64,000 nucleotides of DNA from Cliona cf. orientalis (GCA_963930775.1 OZ005697.1:2976001-3040000); one strand, 5' to 3'; positions 43,430-56,018 are shown, counted from the stretch's first letter. Translations and numbers: made by a program. Notes: generated by a model not told the origin, from the letters alone.

Positions 43430-43679
43430 AATATCACAGATCAGCTTCGAAACAAATAATATGCGAACACGTGCAAAAAGTTCTATTTGGAGCGCTCTTG
43501 CTTTTATTCGCGTTTTTGACAGTTGTTAGTGTGTGTCTATGGGTGTAAAAGTGCGAGAACGGTCACTTGGCAGAAGGCAGCCATTTTGTAAGTTCAAAAT
43601 TTTAGCGAATGACATTTTTTGGCCTGACCACGCCCCTTTTATACGGCGCATGCTCGTTTAAGGCTGCTTTAGATAACTG

Positions 43680-45900
43680 AGACCGTGGTTGGGACCAAAT
43701 ATTCAGGGGCAGTCAGCTGGGAGTCCAGATGGCTCTTGTGGGTGCTGACCTTTTTATCAATAGTTAGTGGAATGTTATCTTCACTAGTTCTTTACTATAG
43801 CTCCTCCTTTTCTGGGTGATAGGCTGAGATCCAGTGATAAGGAGGAGAGGGGTGGTGAGGTGTGGCTGCTGTTTGTGAGTAGAGTTTTCTTGTCTACAAA
43901 CCCTTGCTTGTTTTTTCTCATGGAAAAATATGTGATAACTTACTTAGTGTAAACCTCAAACTACATGCAATACTAAAATTAGTATTTTTCCTTTAGGTTT
44001 GGAAGTGTGGGTCACATGTAATAGTAATATTCCACAGGCTCTTACATCTTTGCCTTTTACCATGCAATAGGTAATAAACTCTGATTTATTAATATCCCCT
44101 TGTTAACACAAATTAATTTGTATGCATAATGTATTCATGGATGCATTCCATGCTTAAGAGAAGAGCTCTAGATTTATCCTCACCACCCACTAGTACAAGC
44201 TATGTAAGCATGCTGTAGCTGCAATTTAATTAGCTTAGCTACTAACATTGTCAATTTGGTATATCAACCATGACAGTGCAGTTGTGACTGTATTTTACTC
44301 TCTGGGCCTGAGTTGTGGTGGAGGGAGCTTGCCTAAGGGTGGGAGGGGGGATGGGGAGCAGGGATAATAAAAGTGCATTACTGACAAATATATTGACAGC
44401 ATGGTATATTACCCTTTCTAGCATATTAGCTACAATTTATGCTTCAAAAATACATTAATTTTACAGTGTGGGAAGTGAGTTACATATTTCACTACCTTTT
44501 CCAAGAACAATCATTGACAATCCTCCCATCTTTCCAAGAACATTTGATCCTTACATTGACATAAAACTATGTAAATAAGCTTGCTTGCATGTGGTACCAG
44601 TATATCCTGCCATGGAGCAGAAGGGAAATTTAATGAACTAATTTATATACGTTGAATATTATATGTCAGCATGCAAGGGATACAGCCTTTTGATTGCTAA
44701 TAGATTGTGCTTCAACACTGTACAACTTGAGAAAATGAGGGTATGTGCTTCATTGTTTACTAGTGATGAAGTTTAATGGACAATAAGTTTGGGCATGTTC
44801 TAGCTATATGGCTGGGTGGGTGGAAATTATTTAATACACCATGATATATACCATTGGTGAATATGTGCCTTTTTTATAGCCTAACTCCAACCTACACATT
44901 GTGGTCAAGAATCTACTTTTTTTTATGGTAAAGCTTGTGGGCTCAGGGCTTGCATAATTATATTATTGGCAACATTGGCATGTGTAGAGACAGTACATGT
45001 TCTCCTGTATATAGCTAGGTGGCCATTACAAGATTCTAAGTTTCGATACTGAATTCTTTATGTGACCTTCATGAGTAAATTATGGTAGTCCATCTGACCA
45101 ATCCCTCTCCTATTAGCTGTTTCTGAATCAGTGATACTACAGGCAGACAGCCCTTTGAGAAACACACTTTCACAGCTGCAAGTTGCTGTAAATATATTTT
45201 CCTTGGGAAATGTTGTTCTGGCATTTTTTGCACATGACCAGTTGTTAGCTAGACCTGGTGACATAGGGTTCTTTGTCTATGGGCAGTGACCTTTGCATGA
45301 ATTAGGAAGGGGCATGGCTTGTGGGGGGGGGGGGGGATCAGATCTACAACCTGGTTTAAGAATCCAGTGACTCACTCCCTTAGCTATTTCCTTGATGGAT
45401 ATAATATTGATTCCATAGCTCTTGATGGATAATATAGCTAGCTATGCTTCCTTGATGGATAATATTAGTTATATTGATTTTCTATATATAGTCAGCTGTG
45501 CTTCCTTGGTGGATATATGTATATATAATTGTTGATTCCCTAGCTAAGCTATACATATACTTCCTTGACGGATAACTATATTGCATGCTTCCCTAGCTAG
45601 CTATGTTTCCTTGGTGGATATAATTGTTGATTCCCTAGCTAGCTATGCTTCCTTGACAGATATAATATTGATTCCCTAGCTAAACTATGCTTCCTTAGTT
45701 GTTGATTCCGTAGCTAGCTGTGCTTCCTTGACGGATATAATATTGATTCCCTAGCTAAGCTGACTTCCTTGGTGGATACCATGAGCTGCTTAGCTACCTC
45801 CTAGACATCCGTCTGAGCATAGATTATATATTCCCTATGGTTTGAGTCAATACAGCATTGTTCCTTGCTGATGTGCAACAGAACTAGTGCATGATTCACT
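43680..45900. repeat. Segmental duplication, copy 1
   Basis: Runs from TGGTTGGGACCAAATATTCA to the TTCCTTGCTGATGTGCAACA block. Shared landmarks with copy 2 are the GTTTTCTTGTCTACAAA-CC block, CTCAGGGCTTGCATAATTAT, TTGCTGTAAA...TTTTCCTTGGG and the minisatellite. Its left part continues on the far side of the transposon (39340-39480). Confidence 0.8.
45380..45790. repeat. TTCCTTGATGGATATAAT minisatellite, block 1
   Basis: About ten degenerate repeats of TTCCTTGATGGATATAAT alternating with GATTCCCTAGCTAGCTATGC. It is AT- and AGCT-rich, and repeats in shorter form at 47915-48135 and 49070-49190. Confidence 0.75.
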
Positions 45901-47052
45901 CTCTCTCTCCCTCTCCTTCTCCCTCCCTCCCTCTAAATTTTACAATTTTACACGAAAATTGGTACAGGATAGAAAAATTCTCATGCTCTATAGTGCATAT
46001 AGCTAATATTAGAGGCAAATTTTACGTTTTTGGACCAATCCGCAGAAATATCAAGCATTAATACCTGCAAAAATAGTCATGAACCCTAAGGTATGTCCCT
46101 GGACTGAGTGGCCAAACTGCTAGACCACATGTAGTTTTGGTACAACCCAAAAATCCACTGATATAGTGATATTTAGATAATGGTTGGGATCAAAATATTC
46201 AGCTGGGAGTCTGAGGTGGCTCTTGTGGGAGAGATTGACCTGTTTTTTCTTTTGGAGTATATAGCTACATGTGGAATGTTATCTTCACTAGATGATAGGC
46301 TGATGATACCTGGTGATAAGGATGGGTGGGAGAGTGGCTGTGGTTGTTGTGAAAAATTAATGGTATATAGTTTGAGTAGAGTTTTCTTGTCTACAAATCC
46401 TTGCTTGTTTTTTCTCATGGAAAAAATATCTGATAATTAACTTACTTAGTGTAAACCTCAAATTGCATGCAATACTACCTACTGCCCTAAAATTAGTGTT
46501 CTTCCTTTAGGGTTGGAAGTGTGGGTCACATGTTCAGTAATGGTAACATAATTTAATTGGTACTTGCTACATTATATGCATTGTATATTCGTGCATACTT
46601 AAGGGGAGAATTCTAGATTTATCCACTTTAGTACAAACTATTGTAGCTGCAATTTAATTAGCTTACCAACATCATACTCATTCAAGTTGGTACACAATTA
46701 ACAACCATGACTGTGCAGTTGTGCCACTGTATTTCACTCCTGGGCCTGAACTGTGGTGGAGGGAGCTAGTGTGGGATGTGGGATGGGGGATGGGGAGCAA
46801 AAGTGCATTGCTGGCTAATATATTGACAGCATGGGATATTACCCTTCCTTAGACTAGCATATTACAATTAATTTACGCTTCAAAATACATTTTATGTAGA
46901 TACACATACAGTGTGGGAAGTGAGTTAATACCTTTTCCAAGAATACTCAATCCTCCCATCTTTCCAAGAATATTCAAACCTTATATTGATGTAGAGTCAT
47001 GTAAATAAGCTTATATACATGTGCTATGGGAGCAGAAGGGAAATTTAATGTA

Positions 47053-47216
47053 CCTGTGTTTACGCTAATAGAACACCAGCTAAAAAAATAATTATAAATT
47101 TTAGTGCAATTTTCTGGTAAAAGTCGTCATACTCTACATTAAGACGTATTATGAGAAGTCCTAGGACACAAATTTTCTTGCACTAATTTGATCTTGTGTA
47201 ACACGGTACTAATTTT
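47053..47216. mobile_element. MITE family E, copy 5
   Basis: 164 bp, TA-flanked, with left end CCTGTGTTTACGCTAATAG. The right end CTTGTGTAACACGG is diverged. The duplicated sequence near 44630-44645 lacks it, showing insertion after the segmental duplication. Confidence 0.72.
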
Positions 47217-47914
47217 TATACAATGTATAACTTAAGAAAATGAGGGTGTATGTTTCAATGTTAACTAATAACGAAGTTTAATAGTCCTATGGACAATAAG
47301 TTTGGGCATGTTCTAGCTATATGACTGGATAGGTGGAAAAATAAATAGCCCTCATAAATAGTACACTATAATACCATTGGTGAATAATTATGTGACTTTT
47401 ATGGCCTAACTCCAACCTACACATTGTGGTCAAGAATCTGCTTTTTTTTATGATAAAACTTGTGGGCTCAGGGCTTGCATAATTATATTATTGGCAACAT
47501 TGGCATATGTAGAGACAGTGCATGCATACTCTCCTGTATATAGGTGTAGGTGGCCATTACAAGATTCTAAGCTTAGACACTGAATTCTTTATGTGACCTT
47601 CATGGGTAGTCCATTGGACCTATCCCTCTCCTAAGCTGCATGTTTCTGAATCAGTGAAACCACAGTCAGACAGCCCTTTTAGGAACACACTTTCACAGCT
47701 GCAAGTTGCTGTAAACATGTTTTCCTTGGGGAATGTTGTTCTGGCATTGTCTGCACATGACCAGTTGTTAGTTAGGTCTGGTGACATAGGGGACCTGAAT
47801 GGTGCTAATGACGTAAGCTTCAGTGTGTGAGGTGGGGTTCCTTTGTCCGTGGGGGGTGGGGGATCAGATCTACAAGCTGCAAGGTTTACGAATCAAGTGA
47901 CTCACCCCCTTAGC

Positions 47915-48135
47915 TATTTCCTTGATGGATATAATATAGCTGGCTATGCTTCCTTGGTGGATATATAATTGTTGATTCCCTAGCTAGCTAAGCTATACAT
48001 GTACTTTCTTGACGAATGATTCCCTAGCTATAGCTATGCTTCCTTGATGGACATAATAATATTATTGATTCCCTAGCTGAGCTATATGTGTATATACTTC
48101 CTTGATGGATACTGTGACTTCCTTAGCTACCTCCT
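47915..48135. repeat. TTCCTTGATGGATATAAT minisatellite, block 2
   Basis: A shorter version of the 45380 block within segmental copy 2. Confidence 0.7.
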
Positions 48136-48289
48136 AGTAGCTAGACATCTGTCTGAGTCAATACAGCATTGTTCCTTGCTAATGTGCAACAGAACTGGTG
48201 CATGACTCTCTCTCAGTCAGGTGCTCCATACAGAGTTACATAAGTAGCTAGAATTGCCTTTTTTAGCCTGCATGATTGCTAGCAGCTTA

Positions 48290-49190
48290 GTACATGCTTC
48301 AACACGTGTACAACTTGAGACAATGAAAGTGTATATTTCACAACAAGCCTTATATTGATATAACAGTAAATTTGGGTATGTTCTATGTGACAGCATGCTC
48401 CCTGTTGGGGAGGGGGGGGGTGGAAGAGGAATTGTTCAAATCTGCACACAGTGGTCAAGAGAAGGAATAGTATTATCCCTAATCTATTCTTGGTATATAT
48501 TATTATTATTGACATCACTATAATTTTGGAATTATTATCAGTAACTTCTAGGTGACCATTATAATAATTGAGAAGAGATTCTACTGTACAAGGCTGAAGC
48601 TTAGACATGTACACTTATGAGCTTTTGAAATGCATGACCTTTTGTATAATATTATGAGCCTCGCATAAATTGGTAGTGATGCATCGATCCCTCCCCTAAA
48701 ACCACAGATAGCCCCTTGAGAAACACACTTTCATAGCTGCAAGTTGCTGTAAACATGTTTTCCTTGGGGAATGTTGTTCTGCAATGGCATTATCTGCATG
48801 TGGCCAGTAGACCTGATCAAAGGCTTATCAAGCCACCAACACACACTCTCCTTTAGAGGCTCAATATCCCCTTGATCTGATGTCATCCATGCACGAACTA
48901 GCTCGTGCTAGCATGTATAGCTTCAGTGCAATAGTTCAGGAGTGGGTGTCCATTATCTGTGGGCCAAGTGGCAATGACCTTTGCAGGATGGGAGTGGGTT
49001 GGAGATTAGGGGATCAGATCTACAAGCCTTGTAGGGTAGCTAAGAATCCCTACCTTGATGGGAATTCTCTTAGCTATTTCCTTGATGAAATGGATTTGAC
49101 TCCTTACTAGGATAATTACTAACTACCCTTAGGCTAGCTATTTCCTTGATGGATATAACTACCCTAGCTATTTCCTTTGTGGATACCTGA
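48290..49190. repeat. Segmental duplication, partial third copy
   Basis: Shares GTACAACTTGAGACAATGA, AAACACACTTTCATAGCTGC, TTGCTGTAAACATGTTTTCC and the minisatellite with copies 1 and 2. It is more diverged and rearranged, so probably older. Confidence 0.65.
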
Positions 49191-49229
49191 CATTTATGGA
49201 AGTCAATATAGCATTGCTAATCAGTTTCT

Positions 49230-49332
49230 CTCTCTCACACACTGTCCTCTCTCTCTCTCTTTCTCCCTCCCTTTCCCCTCTCTCCTCTCCCCCTCCCCCC
49301 TCCCTCTCCCTCCCCCTCCCTCCCTCTCCTAC
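49230..49332. repeat. Pyrimidine tract before exon i
   Basis: About 100 bp of nearly pure C/T ending CTCCTACAG at the splice acceptor. Low complexity; the open frame over it is an artefact. Confidence 0.85.
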
Positions 49333-49334
49333 AG

Positions 49335-49580
49335 TGCTGTATCCAGCTGGCCATGGGTAAGCTAAAGCCAGACCAGTTGACGGAGAGTGTGTTGTCCCTC
49401 GTGTCTGCGCGTCCCCCTCAGCAGCTGACTGACCCCTCCCTCCTTGCCATGCCCGATGACTCCTCCCAGCATAACCGTCCCTCCGCCGAGATCATCAAGA
49501 TGATGGTGTCTCTCTCTGATAGGGCCACCTATGCCCAGCAGTGCTGCACAACCATCATAGTCTGCTTTAGGCTAGCAGTG
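49335..49580 (+). CDS. SPG11: Spatacsin exon i
   Basis: 246 bp, phase 0 at both ends, acceptor cctacag|tgc and donor gtg|gtaagt. It encodes 82 residues: CCIQLAMGKLKPDQL at the start, a variable Pro/Ser region, then YAQQCCTTIIVCFRLAV. The start corresponds to vertebrate spatacsin HCRALASGE...L, and the end to the CRQVLCLYDLAKEL region. Good agreement in order and spacing. Confidence 0.9.
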
Positions 49581-49919
49581 GTAAGTTTTCATATTATGAT
49601 TGAATATTGAAGGTGATGCAATATTGAAACAGAGTAGAAAAATGACAAGGGAAAAGTTAGAGGCCAAGTAGCTATACATGCAATATTGTTGTCACAAATT
49701 TGTAAAAGCCCCCCCCCCCTCCTCCCCCACCTTCCCCCAATTGAATCTATGAAGGGAATAATTATTTGCTGGACCCACCCCATTCCCCCAGAAACTCTCA
49801 CACACACTCACATTCCTATACAAAATTGGCTAACATGACATATTTATAGTCAACATGTCGTATGATACACCCACTGATACTTTCGATGTGCGCCTTTGTC
49901 TAGAATACCCGTGCACATT

Positions 49920-50115
49920 TGTCTGTCATGCCTAGCCACATGCCTGTCTATGCAGCTACTCTATCTATATTTAGCCACATTAAGGGCTGGTATTTGCCTG
50001 TCTAGCCACATTAAACACTGACATTTGCCATATTAATGGCGGACATTAATTTGCCTGTCTGTCATGTCTAGCCACATTAATGGCCGATGTTTGCCTGTCT
50101 GTCTAGCCACAATAA
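49920..50115. repeat. TTGCCTGTCTGTC...TAGCCACATTAATGGCC minisatellite
   Basis: About five irregular repeats of TTGCCTGTCTGTC followed by TAGCCACATTAATGGCCGA. A single similar unit is at 51320-51345. Confidence 0.7.
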
Positions 50116-50581
50116 TTCCTCTCCCTCCCCCTCCTCACAACGCTAATTATTGATCTGACAGCTATGTGGCCTAATTAATCACCGACACCACAACCTTGCT
50201 GACACCATAATCTTGCTGCCTACTAGTGTCATGTCTTTGTGATTCTTCCGGACTAGAGACAAGCACAATGTGCTGGCATTGCTTTGGTGGGCATAATAGG
50301 TGGTTTGTTATGCCAATATAATGCATATGCTGACATAATAGGATGGTAGTCAGGTAATCGACCAAATACACAGTATTTTTCTAACGTTTAGTGAGTAATG
50401 TAGTCTAGTATGGTCGTAGCTTGTCTTTTCTGTGAAATCAAGGTACAATTAAGTTTCCGAATGAATTATTATGCAGATTAGTATCAAAATACTGAGAGAA
50501 ATTGAGAGCATATATTATGATAATAGTACAAAACAATGAGCATATAATTAGTTTGGTATTGAGAATTAGAGCAAAGCATAA

Positions 50582-50654
50582 GCATCGTCCCCAGACCACT
50601 CCCACGTTTTCAATGTTGCACGCAGAAAACGTGGGAGTGGCCTGGGGACGAGGC
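50582..50654. repeat. GCCTCGTCCCCAGG hairpin, copy 1
   Basis: A 73-bp near-perfect hairpin: GCATCGTCCCCAGACCACTC then CCACGTTTTC, a 13-base loop, and the complementary arm GAAAACGTGGGAGTGGCCTG then GGGACGAGGC. Relatives are at 60811-60887 and 62127-62155. The same terminal sequence recurs as a fragment at 22892. Confidence 0.8.
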
Positions 50655-52378
50655 TAAGCATAATGTGCATGTCCCTACCCGGGACTCTGCATTGGATGAT
50701 GAAAAGAAGGAAGGAGGGATGGGAGACATAGGGTAGCATAGAACTTAGAGATCTAGGGATGGAGAATACACAAAGTACATGTAAGAATTGTTGACTGGTC
50801 AGCTGATCATTTGCTATCAGCCATTATGGGTTAATTAATGTGGCTAGCACCATGGAGTGGGCGCTGACTATAAATGTGTCATGTTACCAGCATGAGAGCA
50901 TGTGTGAGTGTTTTGAGGACTCTGGGCTGTGGGTGTGGACCCATCAGTTAATTACCTTCCAGACTCTAGTCTACACGTACACGTAGGTAAGGGGGAAGCT
51001 TGACTGTTGCATTAGTATCATGTCTTTTGTGGTTCTCCGGGGACTGCATTGGATAGGGAGGGATGGAGAGTAATAACCATTGACTGCATGATATGCCGAC
51101 TGTTTACTACTAAGCTTTCCCCATACCTAGACCTAGAGTCTGGAAAATAATTATCTGATGGATCCACCCCGGCCCCATGGCCATGGAGAGCCCTATAACT
51201 GTCACACACACTCACATTCGCTCGTGCACAACACCTTGATTAACATGACACAAACAGTCAACATGTCATATGACACGTGTACACCCACTGTACTGATACT
51301 CTTTCGACGTGTGTCTCTGTCTAGCCACATTAATGGCCAACGATTCCTCGCTAATTGAGTTCCCTTTGATCTGCCAAGTGGTCTGATTACTATCTCCAGC
51401 GCCCACATCCTTGCTGTGTACCAGCACCATGCCTTTTTTTTGTAGTTCTCAGGGGATTCTGCATGAATTGGCTGCTAATGTGGGTATCCAATTTCACCAG
51501 GTCACCAGGCTGGGTTTCTGACTTTACTAGGAAGCATAATAGAACACACTGAAATTACATTTTTGTGTAGTTGTCTTCTATTACATCAGTCAGACAAGAT
51601 TTATTTTCGTTATAATATTACAAGCATATACACGGCTTCATGCATTATAACATCAAGTGCTCGATGGGATGTTTCGTATGGGTATATTCAGCCTACACCC
51701 ATGGCAGTATGGTCAGATAATATGTTGTTTTGGTGGCCAATCTGGTCTCTGGTCACTGGCTCAATGACTAGGTGATTCGGCATCTTCCCACCGTCTCCTC
51801 CCACCCACCGCATGGCCCAATGGCTAAGCTCATTCTGGCACTGAGGAAGACAACCAAATAACCACTGAACCAAGATATGCATGGATGGGCACATATACTC
51901 TAACCACATGTGGTTACACTATGAAATATTTGATTCCCTAATTTCCCAGAGAGTCAGCTGGGCTCTTGTGCAGGCTGACTCTGGCACCCTCAACACATAC
52001 CAGCTACGTTAGCAGTAACATTATTAGTAGTCTATTTGAGGATCTATATGTAGTGGCCTAATTCCATGCAAAAGCTGAAGAGCATGCAATGTCTTAACAG
52101 AGCCTGAGTCTGATGATAATGTATAATGTACGAGCATTGCCTTGTAATCGTTGCTTCAGTATGCACTTAGGATCATAAGGACACAATTTTCCTACACATA
52201 AAATCAGTATTCATTTTTGCTACTTAACATTTAATTTAATGGCCACATCCAAGGAATTCGAACTAAATATCAATCAGGAATTAGATTGTATACTCTTGCA
52301 GCAGATATCATGAGTGAAGTTCAGGTTCCTTAGCCTAAAGTAATAATAATCTATAACAAATATGTTTGATGTCACAAT

Positions 52379-53902
52379 CATGGAATAATGGCTAATATGC
52401 ATGAGTTACTCAAGACTACATACTCAGAGAAAGTCTCATCTCCCTAGCTGTACACACGTCAATCGTATAATATAGTACAGTGCGCATGCTGCAGCAGCAC
52501 GAACTTTGAGCCTATTAGTATTACTTCGTAGACCAGACCCCTCGATACAGGTCAACAGCAGCTGCTCGAACTCGCCATTGCAATGGCGACGTCCTTGCTC
52601 TGTCGAATCTACCACCAGGCTATGACAAAGAACAGACCTCGTCTCTCGCTTCACTCAAGGCTCAGTGGCCTGCTGAGCAGGCCTCTTGAAATGCGTGGCG
52701 CTTTGCGCCGTTTGTTCGAGAATGCATCTCTATGCATGGCCACCCTTGTTTGCAATTGTGCACACGGCAGCTCCCCTGTGCATAGTAGGGGTTCACTGAC
52801 AATTAAGTATCCGCATATAGCACCTTAATCGCATTAGTGGTCCACATTTGTGACATAATGATGATAACTAGATACTGGATTCCAGAGTATTTCGGATTAA
52901 AACCGCACGTTTATGGACATTTGGAGCATGAAATTAATTCAGCTTGTATGCAGGCAATGTCAAAACGTTATTTTTATAGCTTTGTCCTTATTATTGTTAA
53001 TTATCACGTGAAATTAAGTTGCTCCTGTCCCAAATTTTGATGGCGCCGTGCATATGGTCTCATACTAATTCAGATCATTGACTATAATAAGCATGGTTGT
53101 ATAGTCATCACTAACTTGCAAAAATGAAACAGTATTGTGCTAATTAACGTACCTAATCAAGTTAACGTTGTAATGGGGTATCATATTCATTTAGTGTGCA
53201 TACCATACCCATTAACAAAACTATAGCCCTTGCACTTAATATTATTTAAGCATGTACAGAATTACTGTAACAGTCCTTTAATTTGTAACTATCATGTCCA
53301 GATAATGTATTTAATCTGAATTAGCACATATTATAGTCGGGCTCATTATAATGCTATTCACAGGTTCGGAGGTGTAGTCCTGGGGTATGGGATATAGCTA
53401 GTGTACATAGCGAGCACATATTTGGAGTTATAGCTAACCTCCTTGGGGCACATGGGTATAATATTGTGATACCTTACATCCTGACTGAGCGCCACCCACA
53501 TGGGAGTAACGAGAGGTGAAGCATGGATGTTTTAGTTCCCATTAGAATGTTCTGGACCATACAGCCTCATACTAATTCAATACAATAACCGGCACAAGAC
53601 AATGCCTTGAATAAAGACAATGCCCTCCGGGTTAGGACACAGACTATAATTATAAGAAAAATGATCAACTGAAAAATATTTTTCATTGTATATAGTATAA
53701 CTAAGGAATATCTTGTAGATACATATTCTAAAATATCACATCATATCATACAAAATTATTTTCCTGATGAATGATTGTGTTCTAAAATTAATGTATTATC
53801 AGTGGCTACCATATTTATTCAAATACTAGCCGTGGCTACTATTAATTTCAGCCGTGCTGGAGTGTGGCTACTAATCGAGAGCGGCTTTTATTAATTTTGG
53901 AG
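52379..53902. repeat. 1.5-kb tandem duplication, unit 1
   Basis: Begins CATGGAATAATGGCTAATAT and ends within MITE B (GGCTTTTATTAATTTTGGAG). Unit 2 starts immediately with the same CATGGAATAATGG. The unit is 1524 bp and identity to unit 2 is high throughout. Confidence 0.88.
53809..53902. mobile_element. MITE family B, truncated by duplication
   Basis: The first 94 bp of MITE B (compare 56019), starting CCATATTTATTCAAATACTA. It is cut at the tandem-duplication breakpoint. Confidence 0.8.
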
Positions 53903-54791
53903 CATGGAATAATGGCTAATATGCATGAGTTACTCAAGATTACATACTCAGAGAAAGTCTCATCTCCTAGCTAGCTGTACACATGTCAATCGTATAATAT
54001 AGTACAGTGCGCATGCCAGCTGCAGCAGCACAAACTTTGAACCTATTAGTATTACTTCGTAGACCACACCCCTCAATACAGGTCAACAGCAGCTGCTCGA
54101 ACTCGCCACTGCAATGGCGATATCCTCGCTCTGTCGAATCTACCATCAGGCTATGACAAAGAACAGACCTCGTCTCTCGCTCCACTTGAGGCTCGGTGGC
54201 CTGCTGAGCAGGCCTCTTGAAATGCATGGCACTTTGCACTGTTTGTTCAAGAATGCATCTCTATGGCCACCCTTGTTTGTGCACACGGCAGCTCCCCTGT
54301 GCATAGTAGGGGTTCACTGACAATTAAGTATCCACTTATAGCACCTTAATCGCATTAGTGGTCCACATTTGTGACATAATGATGATAACTAGGTACTGGA
54401 TTCCAGAGTATTTCGGATTAAAACCGCACGTTTATGGACATATGGAGCATGAAATTAATTCAGCTTGTATGCAGGCAATGTCAAAACGTTATTTTTATAG
54501 CTTTGTCCTTATTATTGTTAATTATCACGTGAAATTAAGTTGCTCCTGTCCCAAATTTTGATGGCGCCGTGCATATAGCCTCATACTAATTCAGATCATT
54601 GACTATAATAAGCATGGTTGTATAGTCATCACTAACTTGCAAAAATGAAACAGTATTGTGCTAATTAACGTACCTAATCAAGTTAACGTTGTAATGGGGT
54701 ATCATATTCATTTAGTGTGCATACCATACCCATTAACAAAACTATAGCCCTTGCACTTAATATTATTTAAGCATGTACAGAATTACTGTAA

Positions 54792-55356
54792 TATATACTT
54801 ATTGCCATAGTAGAACGACGATACCGGGAAATATCACGAGTTCATTGCCGCGTATTGTTACGAGTGCGAAGCACGAGTAACAATGCAAAAGGCAATGAAC
54901 GAGTGGTATTTCCGAGGTATCGTCGTTCTACTATGGTGATAAGGTATTTATCGTATATTTAAGAAGCCTATTCTGTACTGGAGCTTTAGTAGCTCGAGCG
55001 GCAAAGCTAAGAAGGGACTGCTTTAAGTTTTGGCGATGGCCGCCGTCATTTCAGGCACCGAAGACTAAGGCGTATAGCTAAGTAAGGTAAGGGCAGTGGC
55101 ACCGTGGCTCATTTATCTAACTCGGGCAACAAAAAATTAATGACTGATAGCAGCAACTCACTTTCTTCTCTGGCGCTCAACGTTCAACCATTGTTCAACG
55201 TTTCAACACTGTATATATGGCGATCATGTGACGAACACGACTGATACGGATTTTGCACGTGACGAACACGACTGATATGGGAAATTATCATACGTGTTTC
55301 CACCCACGCGTTTCCCATATGTTTGTATTACGGGTCAAAGTTCAATATACGATAAT
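54792..55356. mobile_element. Hairpin-bearing insertion
   Basis: Unit 1 reads ACTGTAACAGTCCTTTAATT without interruption (53264-53283), while unit 2 has about 565 bp between CTGTAA and TAGTCC. It starts with a nested hairpin at 54805-54936. It also contains an inverted pair TTTATCGTATATTTAAG (about 54947) with CAATATACGATAATAG (about 55343), and a direct repeat of GTGACGAACACGACTGATA (55228-55280). No coding capacity; a probable non-autonomous element with a TAA or TA target. Confidence 0.7.
54805..54936. repeat. Nested hairpin, 132 bp
   Basis: The outer arms CCATAGTAGAACGACGATAC and GTATCGTCGTTCTACTATGG are perfect complements, followed inward by GTTCATTGCC/GGCAATGAAC. The inner stem is TTGTTACGAGTGC/GCACGAGTAACAA with a GAA loop. 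Confidence 0.9.
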
Positions 55357-56018
55357 AGTCCTTTAATTTGTAACTATCATGTCCAGATAATGTATTTAAT
55401 CTGAATTAGCACATATTATAGTCGGGCTCATTATAATGCTATTCACAGGTTCGGAGGTGTAGTCCTGGGGTATGGGATATAGCTAGTGTACATAGCGAGC
55501 ACATATTTGGAGTTATAGCTAACCTCCTTGGGGCACATGGGTATAATATTGTGATACCTTACGTCCTGACTGAGCACCACTCACATCCATCCACATGGGA
55601 GTAACTAGAGGTGAAGCATGGATGTTTTAGTTCCCATTAGAATGTTCTGGACCATACAGCCTCATACTGATTCAATACAATAACCGGCACAAGACAATGC
55701 CTTGAATAAAGACAATGACCCAATAACACATGCACAGATCGGACACAAATTATGCTATGTTGCAATCTTGTGCACTGCAAATCTGACCAATCGTGGGCCT
55801 TCTGAACTTGTAGAAGAGCGCATCTTTCATGCCCTCCAGGTAAGGACACAGACTATAATTATAAGAAAAATGATCATCTGAAAAATATTTTTTGTTGTAT
55901 ATAGTATAGCTAAGGAAATATCTTGTAGATACACATTCTAAAATATCACATCATATCATACAAAATTATTTTCCTGATGAATGATTGTGTTCTGAAATTA
56001 ATATATTATCAGTGGCTA

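Larger units (their letters stand above)
39494..43657. mobile_element. TTAA-flanked two-gene DNA transposon (Kolobok-like)
   Basis: A 4164-bp element. TTAA occurs at 39490-39493 and 43658-43661. The terminal inverted repeats start ACGAGCATG on both ends. A longer inner match follows: GGGGSGTGGTCAGGCC at 39572-39587 and, inverted, at 43621-43636; the left end has an extra ~57 bp between the two blocks. Two convergent spliced genes fill it, with stops only 370 bp apart. GC content is higher than the surrounding intron. TTAA targets are known for piggyBac and Kolobok elements; the transposase resembles the Kolobok group and not piggyBac, but that family call is from memory. The element looks complete and comparatively young. 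Confidence 0.82.
46091..48215. repeat. Segmental duplication, copy 2 (with empty transposon site)
   Basis: Paralogue of 39340-39480 plus 43680-45900, without the transposon. At 46158-46185 it reads CACTGATATAGTGATATTTA then GATAATGGTTGGG, joining sequence found on opposite sides of the transposon in copy 1. It carries MITE E copy 5 at 47053-47216, which copy 1 lacks. Confidence 0.8.
43658..49334. other. Intron: segmentally duplicated block
   Basis: No genes. It consists of duplicated copies (43680-45900, 46091-48215, partial 48290-49190), minisatellite runs and a pyrimidine-rich tract before the acceptor at 49334. Open frames here (e.g. 45058-45264, 46173-46440, 48279-48614) show no family resemblance. 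Confidence 0.7.

Noticed and set aside
51790-51850. Possible tRNA-derived SINE (GCATGGCCCAATGGCTAAG resembling an A box)
   Set aside because: No B box at the right distance, no terminal repeat and no second copy recognised.
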